From assembly GCA_013398615.1 (NCBI GenBank), contig VZSR01001685.1, positions 1,897,874 to 1,961,873 of the forward strand: DNA of 64,000 bases, read 5' to 3'. Within the stretch, counting starts at the first letter, position 1. Every line of letters starts with the position of its first letter. The notes under the pieces were generated by a model, which was given only the letters and a program-made list of their open reading frames with translations, searched no databases and had not been told where the DNA came from. Source of the DNA: Brachypodius melanocephalos. Taxonomy: Eukaryota > Chordata > Aves > Passeriformes > Pycnonotidae. The position numbers and the translations under genes were made by a program. Of the stretch, positions 10,890-26,000 are shown one piece after another.

Positions 10890-13800
10890 AAAGTGCTACT
10901 GAATCTGAAATATTTATGTCTGACTAAAATGAAGAACTTAATTTTTCAGTTTTCCTGCTGATGAAAATATAATGTTTGTTAAGGACTTTGAAAAGTTTCA
11001 AAAACACATGTTGTTTGATTTTAATTACCAAATATTTTAATTAGAAATAAGAGATGATACTGGCTTCTCCAACAGAGACTCTTGAGAACATTTATGTATA
11101 TTGACTATTTTCCAGTGTGTTATTAAGCATAATAAGTGCAAATAGTATACATTAATTAGCCTGATTTAAAGAAATATATTGGATTGATAATAAAATAGAA
11201 TAAATGTTGACGATTAATGTTTTAGAACCCAGTTACTGCTAAAGACTTTAGCTAAAGTACGATGTTTGTAGATTGAAAATCAAACACTATCAGTTTTGAA
11301 CTTAGATTTGTATCACTCGCAATTAATTTGGTTTGAAAAATCCTAGAAAAATAATTTCATTCTCTAAAATCTACATGAGTTCCAGAACTTCATAATCTTC
11401 CTTATTAATTTCTGAAAGAGAGAGGATCTAAATTTCCAAAGACACAAAGCATGAATATGGATCTGCTTATCTAAGAAGTATAATTTATAAGGAATAGTCA
11501 GATCTTCTGTTGAACAAACTGAAAAGAAATTATTTTATGTATTGAATTATATGCTATGAAGTTTACAGTATCTTTACTTCATATTAAAAAAAAATGGCAA
11601 TATAAACAAAATTTAAAAAGAAAAGAAAAAAGTGTGTAATGCAATTTAAAATATAAAAGCATGCTATAAAATAAAGACTTTTTCTTTTTTTTCCCCTCCT
11701 CAAACTTGGACTAGAATTGTTATTTAATTCTTAGTCTTTTCTCCTGAATATTCTGAACTGAATTTATTTTTATGCAACAGTTAATTGGCCTTTTTAGAGA
11801 AACCTGTTCACAAAACTACCTTCTTAAAACAGATTAATTTTTATTTTTTGCCAAAAGTTCTTGCAGACTTTGGTCATTTCTGGAAGTAACAAGAAAGAAA
11901 GACTGATAAAACACAACGTGTTCCAACTTCTACTGCAGACATAAAACTCCACAGAATTTCTGGAGAATCAGAGAGCAGTAAAACCTTCTAACAAGTACAG
12001 CTTGAAATATTAAACATGCCCACTTTTACCTAAGCAATTTCAGTCCAATAAGGACAAAATCTGAAGAAGGAGAAAAACTCACAACCAATTAACCAAATTA
12101 AAAAATTAAAAAGTCTCTTGATGTTTACTAAAAAAATAAAAATCAGTAAACACTGATGACTCATCTTGATCAGTGGATGACTCAGGGACTATTCACATAA
12201 AAAGATATCATCGAATAAGTAGGATTCTTCCCAGAACAGCAACAGATACAGTATATAACAGTGTACCATTTTAATTATCCTTTCAGAATATAATTGCATT
12301 TAATATCCTTTACCTATCCATATAATGGCAGCAGTAAGATTATTTTCTCAAAATTCCTCTGCTGCCTTATCTCTATATGTCAAATCTTCTGCTAAGATCA
12401 TCAGCCCCAGGCTCACTGATGAAATTACCCAAAAACTCCTTAACAAACAACAAAAACCAACACCACCGCCACCCACATAAAATAAAAAAAAATCCAATTC
12501 CAATTTTATGCATTTTCCATTACATTTGTTACAATGTAGTCCCTTTTGTTTCCTGTAATAAAAGTAAGGGCAAAAAAATGCTGATGGAGAATAGTAATAC
12601 TCAAATGAAGTGAACAAAGTAATTGGAGTTCTATATTTTCACTAATTATGAAATAATGGGAATAAACGCAGGCTCAGGGAATGACGCTAATTTCTGGAGG
12701 GAGTGGCATACAAAAACGATGCAAGGTAGCAGAAAGCCAAGGGAGAAGACTGATAAGAAATAGGTTTGTCCTATCAATAATTTCATATACCAGCCTAACC
12801 CTGAGCCTGCACCCTAAAAAAGACTTTCTGATTTTGTTCCAGGCTGGAATTGCTGGAAGTGGACTGGGTTTAAATTGACTATAAAACCAGTGTGTTTGAA
12901 GTGATGAAGTAGGCTTTCAGGAAAAGAAAGAAGTATCAATAACCAATACTATTTTATATAATAGCAAAATACAGATATTCTATCAAAGAGAAACAATTAA
13001 AATTTTTAATAATGTAGTCAAGTTTTGGATCTACAAGATCATACTGAAAAAGCATATTGGAGCTCTGTACAAGGCTCTTGAAGCACTTAGTGCTTATAAC
13101 AATTTTATCTTCACAAAATATATAAACAGCAAAAGAAATCTATCAGTGAACTAACAAATTGATGTGTTAGAGCAGTGACAAAAAAATCCATTCCTTAGAA
13201 ACACTGTCATATGACCAAGGCAAGAAGAAACCATAAATAATCAAGCTGTACTGTCCAGAAAAAATATTGAACCTGGAGATCTTGAACACAAGAGAAGTGT
13301 GAACTTGCAGCAGTTTGAATAAATTATGTTTCAATTGCTATGCCATAACCTGAAAAGCAACATTGGTTTTATATGCAAAGAGTAGATTTACATGAAACTA
13401 ATGATCTACAAAAAGTGAGGCTGGAAGTCTCGGATGGTGTGAACTACAGCTGAGTCTTGGCAACTAAAGCCACAGCATTTAATGTTTTATGAGGGATGTG
13501 ATAGAAAACAAACAAACCCAGTAATCCCAAAGAAGAAATCACCATAAAGAGGAGGGAACCACCCCCTACCCCCATTATTGCATTAATTATATGAGATAGT
13601 GTGGTAAATGTACAATATGAAGAAACAACAATGGTTACTGAGGTTTACAGAATTCTTCATCCTAAAGACTTGAATTGGAATTTAAAATCACCCTGAATTA
13701 TTCTGAATGTGCTATACAACTCAATATTATCCTTTTGTACCAAAGCAAGTGTCACTTTAGGAAGCAATAGGAATATGAAATACACATTAATTACCACAAA

Positions 13801-16800
13801 TAATCTTGAACTTCTGTTGTCAAGCATTTATATTATTACTTTTATTTGCTTTAAACTGGAATTTTCTGTCATTAACAAACACCACATCAATTGTTTTCTT
13901 TCATTATCCACGTGTTCTGTTTACAGGGCATACATGAATTTTCAGTTTTTTCTTATATTTCACAAAATCAATTTTAAATCCGAGGGTTTTTAGAAAATCA
14001 AATGTAAACTTAGTTTTTTCGAGGCAGAACACCTCAAAAATCTCCATACCTCATTAGAAGTATTTTGCTAAATGCTTTTTGATCAATTGCAAAGAAGATG
14101 CATCACTTGCAGGATCAGACAAAACAAATTAATTCAAATGTAGAAAAACAGTGAATATAAATTAAAAAATTACTGAGATAATTCAGCTTAATCATTGTGT
14201 TGTTGAATAGTTCATGGAAATGTATTAGAGACCCTAAATCCGTAAGGTCATACACTCTTTTTTTCTCCATGTAATCCTAAAAATAATATATAAACAATTT
14301 GATACATGAAAGCTAATAAAATATTGAAAGGAATTAAGAAGAACTCACCATACATATTAGGGAATATGAAAGATTATCAGACTGAAAAGTGTTAATGTAA
14401 ATGCTGCCTCATTGCAGAAATGATTTCAAATATCTTTGTTAAATTTTAGAAAAAAGCAATTAAGATTTAATGTACAACCTGATTACTCATTCATGAGGCT
14501 TGATTAAGTTTGATTTTATTTTAATTCCTTTGTGTCACAAAGATCTTAGGCAGTACACCATGGGGTTTTTATTTAGGTGCTCTTCCCAGCCAACTCATGC
14601 GATAAAGCCAGAAAAAAAGTTTATTAAAAAAAAAGAAAAAAAGAAAAAAAAGGAAAACTTCATCCCTAACACAATTACAAAATGATAGAAAAGTTCCTCT
14701 CTTGTGGAGATTTCTGCCAATTGTGTTTCAAAGCCTCTGTTAGTGATAAATCTTTGTCTGCAGTTAGAGATTTGTAGCAAATGCTAAACAGAACTCCCAA
14801 GCCCATATCTAAACTTGTGCTCATCTACTCTGCCAAGACAGACATTTTGAAGATCAAGCATATTCAGTGAAATTCTGCTCTATTTTTACAACTATTAATC
14901 ACAAAGAGCTTTGAAAGACAAAATATTCCATGCTCTGTCCTCACTTTAAATAAACATCCACAGATTCGTAATAGCCTACTGACTGTGCAGAGAAAAATTT
15001 ATTTGGTTAATTTTCAGAATATTTTGTTTTTTATATCGCACTCCAGTTCTCCATTATCTGACTTATTTATGAAAAATCTCACTATGTCTATGATTTTTCA
15101 TTATAATATCACCAATGCACAGCAACATGTCCCCATCTTTCACCAGAACTTTAATTACAATTGGACAGCAGTTGTAGATTCTAAAGGCAACATTTTATAA
15201 AACTTACAGTAAGTTAAAAACTTTTTTCTGTTAGGATAAGTTAAATGGCGTGTAAAAATTTCTTTCCTAAAGTTTTTCTTAAGAGTAATGTCCAGACTGA
15301 GGACAGAAGCTATAGAAAACAGGAACACTTGTGCCTTTCTAATACTGCAATACAGATTACTGCCCTATAGTAGTAGAACACAATTCAGTGTATTCCAATA
15401 AACAATCATGTTTATTGAAATATAACACCAAGTATTTGAATCTCAGCTATTTTTCCCTTGGCTTCAAATGCTAAATAAATGTTATGCAAGCAAATGCTGC
15501 TTAGCATAATGGGGAGAATAAGATACTCAGAGATAAAGGGAAAGACCATTAATTTGAATTAAAACATGGTATTTTGCACTGACATTTCATATTTTCATGG
15601 AGAAATTTGTTAAATTTAGTTTTCAACTAGCAAAACAGTTATTCTGGCAGCTTCTGTCTAAGTTATTACAGATTTTCTATAAAATTATTAAAAACCAATG
15701 TTGTACATAAAAGGCCAGCATAAAAACAACTCCATCTTACCTGGCTCCAGTACAGTCTGGAAACATCAAAAGTTTGCTATATACATTGAGTAACTTTTTA
15801 AAAACCCTGTAAATAATAATTTCTTAACTTTTTCTTCTGAAAATTTCTCTCCATGAAGATATGAATACTATTTCCAAAGTCTGACTCCAAGTCACAACTG
15901 CCACCTCTGTAAAAAGAATAATAAACTTGGTCCCAACATTTATTACACGTGAGTGAATGTGAAATATGGCAAGTTGAACCATTTTTGTATGATTTGCCTA
16001 AAAATATTACACAGTTCAAATGGCTGTAATGGCAGGATTTCAAAAGTCAGACTCCAAATATATGAAGATGCAGCAGCAACAAGCTACTGAGAGAGTCAGA
16101 GTACACCAAACACCAACATTAAATTATACTGAAGTTCAGAATTATCACAGAGGGAACAGCTTAGCCAGTGCTCTCAGATAGGTTTTCATGGACTCTGACC
16201 CTGAGCTCAAGGAAGGAAAATATTTTAGTATACATGTAAAAATAAATAAATGATTGCCTATTAAATAAAAGGACTAGTTGGCAGAACAGAGCAGTAATGA
16301 GAAAATGGGAATAAAAATGTTTCTGGATGATTTACTATCAGCATCCTTTCTAAAATTAGATAAAATGCCTGGAGAGATACACAGTCTACTCTCTGACCTT
16401 GCTGTGACATGTGATATGAACAGCAGAACCACAAAGCACATTCTCTAAGGAGACACATAACATATTTATGATTGATTTGATTTTATTTAGTAGGAACATG
16501 GTTTCTAGGTTATCATCCTACCCTGTGAGTAAAATACTTAATAGAGTTAGTAAAACCATAATGTATTGAGTATTATTGATAGCTGTAATTCATATGTGAG
16601 TCAGTATTACAAAGCAGACATCAAGTCAGGTAAAAGTAAAGGTAAACTTTAAACATATTTATTTCTCTAATTTTTAATCTAACAAACAGAGCTATAGCAA
16701 AGAAAGCACACACAAAAAATTTATGCACACAGAGAGACTGAGTCATGATAAATTTTCAATATCATCTAGCTCACCTGTCCTTCCAAGACTAATTCTGAAT

Positions 16801-19800
16801 TTGGTAACAAGATAAAATACTATTCTTGCATTTTATTTTGCGGGTATATTAATAATTAATAATTATTTTCAGAATGTATTCTATAGTGCAAGGTTGGGAC
16901 TATCTGCTACAGCAAAGTTGCTATTAGTTACAGACAAATACAACTCACAATGAAATGAATAAGTCAAAAAATTTTTTGTCCTTGGTACCTTAAGTACTTA
17001 TATGTAGCCAGATTAGATTGCATCAAGATGTTGAAATTAAGATACTGTCATAAAATAAGAATAAGACATCTTACTAAAAGTATAATTTCTTAAATTCTGA
17101 AGATTGAATATATAAGAACTAGTGTACTGTAATACTGTAATTATGGGGAACCATAGCAAGATTTACACAATTTTTTTTTTTTTAATGTGGAATTTCTGAC
17201 TGACTTTTGTAGTTTGCATTTAAATATCAAAATTCTAGTTTACATAAAACATCAAAGTTCAAAAGTCAGGACTTTTCTTTATGCTTAACACTACTCTAAA
17301 TCACTAACAAAGCAGTTTGCTTCTCAGAGTACACTGTAAATGCAAATTTTCACTTGACTGTGAATTACTCGACTTGCATTCTGTTCCCAGTAGATTGATC
17401 TGGAATTCATAAAACTAGCAATAATATTTAACTTGATGGAGCTCGGGTTTTTTGCATTTTAGCACTTCATTTATTGTACACGCTGGCACAGCCATTCAAA
17501 ACCTAGTACCTGAATGAACTATTGTAGTGACCTGTACTTAAGAAAACATCAATTTTACATTATCCAACTGCCAGCAAGGTCAAAATTCCTTTGCACAATT
17601 TGCATTGATATAAAAAAAAACGTGTGATAGCTTCCAATCCATCTTCAAAGTAAAAAGTAACAACAACAAATCCCACAAAACAAGAATATCAAAAAAATGA
17701 GACTGAAAGACAGGTTAAGGGATTAATACTTGCTGCCAAAACACCATCAGTAAAGAAGTAGAGGAATCAGTAAGCTACTATGCAAAACAGAGAGAAGTGT
17801 TAAAAATATTCTTTCTCTTCATAAATGTAAATTTGCATTTGGAAAAAGAAAAAAAAGAAAACTAAGACAGGGTTAACAGTGGGGGAGAAGGGGAGAGAGA
17901 AAGAAAGAGGCTGAAACAGTAGTTGGCTGCAATATTTTTTTTTTTTGCTCCCCAAGATCACAAATAAGAAAAGCAGACTTGGAGCGTCCTCCAACAATAA
18001 AATGAAGAGATTTCTGAGACAAACTTCAAGCTAAATATTTCAGAACTCAGCAGGCTAAATTTTTATAGCATTGACTCAGGAAAGTTATTGTATCTTAAAC
18101 ACTTCATATAATTGTAATTATCATAACCTCAGTGATTTTAAAAGTCCTTCAGGAATATTTATATGCTGAAGTGCTAAAATTACAGTGGAATTTAGATCCC
18201 AACTGTTCTAGATGTTAGAGAAGTGCATAATAGGGAGTATTTCACAGTCTAAAAAGACAAGAAATTAAAATTAAGAGACAAAGAGAGGATGCAAAAAAGG
18301 GAAGAAGTGATTGATTCAAGAAGTGAGAATCACCAGAGAAGTGATTGATCCAAGATCTACTGCAGAGTCACCGTCAGAGAACAGCATGTCCCACATCCTT
18401 GTCTAATCAGACAACTGATCACCCAGAGCAGCAGCATTCGTGTCACCACCAGTAAGTGGTGCTTTCATAACAGAATGAAGACACCTTCTCTGGTAGACAT
18501 ATATAATTACACATAATGAGAAACGAGAAGAATATCATAGTCTTGTTTCACACAGAGATTCTTTTCTTTTCCCGTTTGGCATCATTAGTTTTTAGTTGAA
18601 GCTTTCAGAGCTATTCAGCTGCGACCTGCCTTTGCCTAAAACTTGCAGCAGATCTAAGGGAATCTTTTTAGTTTTATGCAGATCTTTTGAGTTCAGACAC
18701 TCTTCATTACTCTTCCCAACATAAATGTGTCTCTGTTTTGATATCAAACCTCAAATTTATCACAGGCACGTTGTTTCACATCTTTGCCGGGAATGAAAAT
18801 CTGTTTCTCTGAGTAACACTAAAGAGCAAACTAATATGAAAATACTGACAGACACTAAATTAGACAATTACACAGCCAAGATTCTGACTGTGTAAAGGCT
18901 AAAATTTAACACCTTGTGTCAATAAAAACTGACTTCAATTGAAATTGAAAATTCCTTCAAATTAAATCAATGAACATTTACTTTAAACTATAAACTTAGT
19001 CTAGTTAAGGACAGTGTGAAAGAATAGTCAGCTTTGTCCCTTGCAATCTAGTTCCTTGAACTGAAGCTATAATTCTACTAAATCTAGTGGGCATTAAAAG
19101 ATATATGTTTGAAAATTCTGTCTTATTTTAAATATAAATCACAAAAAGATTTAAAAATATCGGCCAAAGACGGAAATGTATCTGAATTAGTGTACAAAAG
19201 GAGTTTTGATTTGCATAAAAAATGAATGACATTTCATGTAAATAATGAATCTGTATTTCTTACATACTGTAAAGCATATTTATGATATTAGGTAGAACCA
19301 TTATCCAAAGATAAGAAAATATTTATCTTGTCATAAAATAATCTTCTGAAGGTGTGAAGATTCTGCTTCTGAAATGTGTAAAAGCAGTACACCTGGCTGC
19401 CCTTAAGACTCGGAGAGAAGCAGATTAAACATAATATTCTCTTTTATGAAGTACACTATCATACTTACTTAGGCATCTGGATTACTTCCTGATAAATTAT
19501 CTTCTCCTTACTATCAATTTAAGATGTGAAATAGCTTTTACTTCACTTCAGGGCAACAACAGGACATTTTCAGTAGGAAACCCGTGGAAAATATCTTGGA
19601 CTAGTTGGGAGTGTAGGAATTAATTTAAAATAATTGAATGCACAGGAAGACTCTGGCAAGTGTTAAACAGCGCTTAACTGCAATAATTCTATTTAGGTGC
19701 ATAATAAAACATAATTCATATCTTACAATTTATTATTATTTATTATTTAAAAATAAAAAAAAATTAAGATTTTTAGGTTAAAAAGACCCTTAATTCTGGT

Positions 19801-22800
19801 GCAGTGGTAAATGTTGAAGCTGTGTGCAAAGACTAAGGTAGCCACAGACCATAGTCATAGACAGTATAGCCATAGACAGAAGTCTCTGTGTATCTTACCA
19901 GTTAGATAACGTTCTGTGACAATCCCATAAATTTAATTACTGTCTATTGGGACTTCACACCTCTATAATTTATACCTTATGCAACCTGACATCAGCACTT
20001 TAGCAAAACTGCCAAGTCAGCACAATGTGTGATATTTATACATATTCCTTTTCTTGCAATGGTAAATTTCTCTTCTATGATCACACTTATTTTTATGTAA
20101 GATCTTTATTAGTCCATACAGTAACTTCTTTCTTTATGAGTATTAATTACAAAAAGAAAAGAAATAAAGAAATAAGACTCTTTTTTCATTTGGATGTATC
20201 TAGGCTATTTTACCTAGGTTTATTTACTTAAGCAAAACCAGTACTGTACTATTATACACCTTTGGTTAATATTGTTTCATAGTTAGATGTAACATAAAAT
20301 AAATAAAGAGCAATATATAAATAATTTTTTGGGAAGGATATTTTAACATTCAGGGTAACCATAGATACAGAAAACAGCTGGTCGTTAAAAGCTCATGGAA
20401 CTGAACAACTCCAGCAGTAGCCCAAATTTTTATTGCAACCCTGCATTTTCAAACAAAATCCCATCTGCTGACATGAATATAGAGGTCTCCTATGTGGTTT
20501 GGAGCTTTTCCAATAACTGCAAATTTTTTCGAAAGTACTCTCAGACCCCACTAAATTGTCTGCCAACTTTAGTATATTAATTAACACTTTCTTGGTTTAT
20601 TAAATACATAAGCCTTCAACTATCCTGAGAAGGTAGAACCACAAAAGCGAGAAGAATATTACAATTAAGAGCTTTACTGTTTACTTGTGGTAACCACTTT
20701 TTGTAATGCAGCTGGCAGAACTGACATTAAAATACCTTAGATAGCCAGCTGATCTGCTGTTTCGTAAGGTGGGTCAAATAATGAAAAGGATATCTAGAAA
20801 TGTAGTAGATTTTAAATCTTTTGGATTTAACACATTGCTAATTGTCTCCTTCTTTCCCTGAAAACAATGAAGAACAGAATATAAAGGCACAATATAAATA
20901 TGGACAATTAGCTGTCCCTCATGAAAGTCCTTCTGCAGGAGCATGAGATTTTTTTCCTTTCAGGAACAGCACTGCTTGCCTGTACTTTGTCTTAACATTG
21001 CTAAATCCATCTGACCTTAAGCTCAACATTTTAGACTTGAAACACAGATGTAGAACAGAAAATTAAAACAAAAAAAATCACCTTAATTTTTGTTGTGAAC
21101 TGCAATTCAATGTTGTGAAAGCAAATTAGTATATAGTGCATCTTCCCTTAATCTATTCGTTTGAACACCACTATTGAGACCCAGCTGTTAATGTCATCTA
21201 AATACTTTTCAAATGCCTGGACTGAATTTGCAGATTTTCTTTTGCTTCTTTCTGTTTAATCCAGGCCCTGTTGTAGTTTTTGAATCTAATTTAGCAAAAC
21301 ACTAAGCTCAAAATAAATAGACTGATTTTCAAATATCCTAAGCACATTTTTACTTTGATGTTGATCATAGTGCAAAGTAACATCCAAGAATATTTGGAGC
21401 TGTTCTCTATATATGTACACATTTCACTTTTAAAATTGTTTAACTTCAAAGAGTATATTCTGCTCATCATGCTTGAAATAAAAGTTGTCAGATCTTATGG
21501 CACGTTTTATTGCATATTTTTGTATAGTTTGTGCTAGGCTATACATAGAAATCCTATTGTCTTGGCTCCCTTGAAATTCTTCCATCAAAATGCTACGTGA
21601 CAGTTTATGGACAACAGGACACTATACATATTTTTCCTTTTAGTGGCAGACAAGGACATTTCTCTATCTTGATGTATTTCTCCTATTTTTGTTCCAGTGA
21701 CAACAAAACATTCACAAGACAGGAAATGCAATACAGTGCAGAAATGGTTTAGAAATAGATCACATATAACTTTCATTATAGGACTGCAATTTGAACCCTG
21801 TGAAATCTCTCCTATGAAAACTGGTAATGGATGACACTTTTTTGTTTGTTTGTTTTGATACATTAACAACCAATGTATAACCATCTTTTTTTTTAAAGTA
21901 GTCATCAAAAAAGTTCAAACTGAGCTTGAGCTGCTGTCCATGCTCCATAGCCTTGTGTACTTTCAGACACTGTTGATGGACTGAGGTAGGTATTCTTAGT
22001 CTCAAGAACAAAAATAAATCTTGAATGAGAAGTGACTGTAATGTGTCAAATTTCTCAAAGGCATAACCTGGGGGATCAAAATCTTGCATTTATATTTCTG
22101 AAAATAATTCTGAGTGTATTCACTTGTATGCACACCCATAGTGACAATATTTAATAAAATATGGGAAAATCTTTTAATGAGAGGGATGATATTATGGCTC
22201 AGTTCAGGAGATTCTTTGCAACCAGTAGCAAGCTTCCTGTAAAGTATTCTGATTCTTTTCTAGGCAAAAGCATTAGAAGAAGATAGTGATTGGCATACTG
22301 AATTATTTCTTGTTGGTTAACAATATGGTATTTTTTCCAAGATAATTCAAAAGCCTTTCATAGTTTGTCCTACTACATAAAATGTCATAAACTAAAATTC
22401 TTGAAAACATGTCCTACTGAAATTGAAACTAAAATGTTTGATATTAAAAAAAAAAGCTTTGTTTCTTAAAATTGATATGAAGTTATATATACTCAATCAA
22501 TTTTAAAAATATTGATTTTATGGAATGGTACTCAATCCTAATTTAGTGTATTCTCATTAATCAGACTATATGCACTAGTCTGCATTACATAAGACAAATT
22601 TACATCACAGAAAATATGGTTCACACATGCACAATGTCCCATATCAAAAATGTCACTTGAAATACAAATTTAAATGGAAAAAAGCATTTACATTTCTGTT
22701 CAACTTTCATTCCACTACTTACTTAAAAAAAATTAACTAAAAGAAAGAACAAGTAAAAAAAAAGAGATGATATTGAACAAGATTTTTTTCAGTACTTCCA

Positions 22801-23037
22801 AAGCTATTCTTTTATTCTTATGGCTCTGTACAAACATGACAATTTTTTTTCTTTGTATGATTGTATTGCATTTCTGACTGTTATCAGTCATGGTAGAAAC
22901 TGCTGTTCTACAGATATTGTTGCTTGATTACCTTGGAAAAAAGGATAAAATATTCTACTATGCTTCAAAGGTCAATGACATTGACTGAATTTAACAGACT
23001 GCTCAAAAGTGCATGAGGAAAGAGACTGACAGCTCTG

Positions 23038-23041
<4 letters not shown>
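10890..23041. other. 12-kb intergenic stretch, no gene or repeat family recognised
   Basis: This is the longest featureless stretch of the window. It is AT-rich, stops are frequent, and open frames do not exceed about 107 codons (21585-21908 and 21760-22089 on minus, which overlap in different frames and match nothing I know). Small features are a 34-base-period duplication at 18303-18354, AT-rich runs near 16848-16870 and 19730-19760, and A-rich runs such as 14620-14655. The absence of CR1 or LTR sequence over this length makes it a reasonable place to look for conserved noncoding elements, but conservation cannot be seen here. Confidence 0.6.
18303..18354. repeat. Short direct duplication, 18-base units 34 bases apart
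   Basis: AGAAGTGATTGATTCAAG at 18303-18320 recurs with one difference (ATCC for ATTC) at 18337-18354. The intervening bases also partly resemble the unit. It is too short for a family assignment. Confidence 0.7.

Positions 23042-23071
<30 letters not shown>
23042..23071. repeat. (AT)n microsatellite
   Basis: About fifteen uninterrupted AT dinucleotides. Uninterrupted tracts of this length are usually polymorphic. Confidence 0.95.
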
Positions 23072-23073
<2 letters not shown>

Positions 23074-26000
23074 CACTATAAGGAATATTACCTCTTCAAC
23101 CAACTTGGAGCATGAAGGAAAAATAAAATATTCATTTGGATGATCTTTCTAAATTATTCTGTCTACAAATAGAAGGCACAGAGAACTCATTATGTTTTCC
23201 ACTAGAGGCAGCAGTTTTGCTTGGCTTCATTTCCAAGTAAAACCAGCCTAACTTTTACGTTTTGACCAGACACATGTAGGTCCCTAGAAACAGAGCACGA
23301 AATAAAAATAGTTGTGAATATGCAATAATTAAATGGGTCATTTCTGTACACAAGTATTACTAACTTTTTCTTTTCATGTCACTTGTACATATCCTAGAAC
23401 TGATATGTTATTCATTGGTTTCAAAAGGGAACTAAATCTTGATAATAAATTCATCGTCAGAACTTGACAGAATTAACAGTGATAGCCATCTCAGTAATTG
23501 TATGAAGAAAGCAATTTTCCACAAGAGACAAGAAAACTGATGATGCTCACCGATAACAATAACAATAAAATAATACTTCTGTTCTCAAGAATCAAAACCA
23601 ATAAGCATGGAGGTTCTGAATGGGAGAGAGAAAGGAAACATTTGCGCAATTTTACAGTTTTTTCAGAACAATGGAACTTTTTTGTTTAAAAGAAAAGCAA
23701 ATTAAATAAGCATGGGTAACCTAGAGTTTAAAGAAAAGTTTTTTTAAGTACCATTCACAGCAGTGTTGAGTAGTCATCAGTTGTCACAGTATGGTATTCA
23801 CTGGAATCAAAATGGAGGAAGCAGGAAACAAACCCAGTGTAAAACACTTTGAAAGCCTCCAATTTCTTGTCTAGATGTAATGGACATGTTTTCAGTTTAT
23901 AACTTCAACAGCTCTTCATTTCTTAAATTAATTCCCAACAGGTAGTATGATTCACCTGCCTCTCCAACCCTGCATGAACATTACTGGCAATAACTGGTGA
24001 CACTAGACTGACTGGTGACAATGGCTACCATGCTGGTGGAGAGAGAAACCAAACATTGTCTTCTCTTCATGAGTTTTCATTGTACAAGAGAGTTCCTCCT
24101 ACACACAGGAAATTTCATTTTACCCAAAATGGATCGAATAGCTTTTTTCATCCAATGGGTGCCTGATTCACTTACTGCAAGTTCTGTCCACACCAGGATA
24201 ACATAATGAACTTACCTGGGAGGATCTAACTGCCATTACATGTGGCTTATTGTGAACAAAAGCCACAAAATGAGCCATGTTAACATCATTCCTAAAAAAT
24301 AATAAAACAGGTCCCAGCCAGATGCTACAGTCACAGTAAAAGAGTCAAGAGAATAAAAATCTCTAAAAGAGAAGTAATTAAGAAAGCTACAGATATGTAA
24401 CTGTCTTTCCTAATCATGACCTCTGGAATCCCTGATGATATGCTGTGAATTTCTGAGCAGTTTCAGATAAATGGGTTTGATGGAAATACAACATATAACC
24501 TAATTCCTTACTACCATGAATCTTCATCTAGAAGGAAAGGAAGGTAGTCATTCCTAATACATCCATATGTCAAACTCCACAAATTTATATTGTTTGCTTC
24601 AACTAAATGTAAATGTTAAACTGGAGGACTTTTGTTGGGTACATACTTGGCAATTTACAATGATGGAGGATATTAAGAGGCTAAGAAATAAACAAGCACT
24701 TAAATACAAAGCAGCTGGGAAAGCTGATAAGTATTCCAGTTTAACAGATTTCAAATCACTTGAAATGTTTATTGGAACTATAAGCATTTAAATCCAAAAA
24801 TTTCAGCATTCTTTTATAAGAACACAGAAGGATGAAAACACAGGAATCTCACTGTTGTTGAATTTAACTAAAAACTAAAGGTATGTCCACAGTTGAATAG
24901 TGAAGTCTAAATAGTAAACACATCAAAACATTATAATTAACCAATATTTGGAACAAATCTGCACTATTAAGTAAAAGTTATTTTTTGATACTTATGACAG
25001 GGAGTTGAGGGGGAGGAGTGAGGATTTTTAAGGACTCTGAAAAGGGTGTTTCTAACATAACATTAACAGGTGTGAGAACAAGGCTCTCACTAAATCTAGA
25101 ACTAGTTCTAGTAAGGTTTGCAATCACTGTAACTACTTTTGAAAGCACTTTGTTAGCCTATGCTTACATGCATAAATTTTTCGTCACACAGAGATATTAA
25201 TTTACATGATTTATTCTGGTTATTGTTTTCCTATCTTGGGCTAGAACTTGCAGCAGAATTTTCTTGTTTTGCATCTGTTGTTCTTAGCCACAATTACGAA
25301 AAGAGTGAAGCAAGTCATTAGCAATGCATTTTGGAACATAATAGTAATTTGTTAATAAAAATTGTTTTGTCTTGTTTTGTTTTCTTTTGCTTTGTTTCAT
25401 TTGTTTGCTTGTTTGTTTGAGTGATTTTGTTTGGGGGGGCTCAGAAGAAATAAATGTTATTTGATGGGAAAATGATTTATTTATATTACACTACAAAGCA
25501 CATCATCCTTAATTCAGTTTGCTTGCAGGACTGGAAGTGGTAGCTCTTACACTGGCAATACATTTCACATTATATAAACACAGTTGCCAGGTATGCTTTA
25601 ATATATTAGAACTGTAACAATCTAAATGGACTCTAAGATTCTGAAAACCTGTATTGTGTTTATTTCTGTGTAGAGAGATTTTTAGCGTGCTGCTTTGCTA
25701 TGAATGAAAAATACTAGTTTAACTATAGAAAAGTATCACTTATGAACATATAAAAAACCCAAACAGGTTCCTCAAATATGAAAACTGCTTAGCAATGAAG
25801 AGGATGAAAAATACCAAACTGAACTGAAACTGTACATAAGTGTAGTTATGTAGAATGTAATTATCCAATTTGGAAGGAGGCCAGAGAAACGTAAGACAAA
25901 TCCTTCCATCTGTTGCAGTCATATCATCTCAGTAAAACCAATGGGCAGCATTTGGCTCAATATTGATTAAACTCTTTGAGCCATGGGCCATAACCACTGC

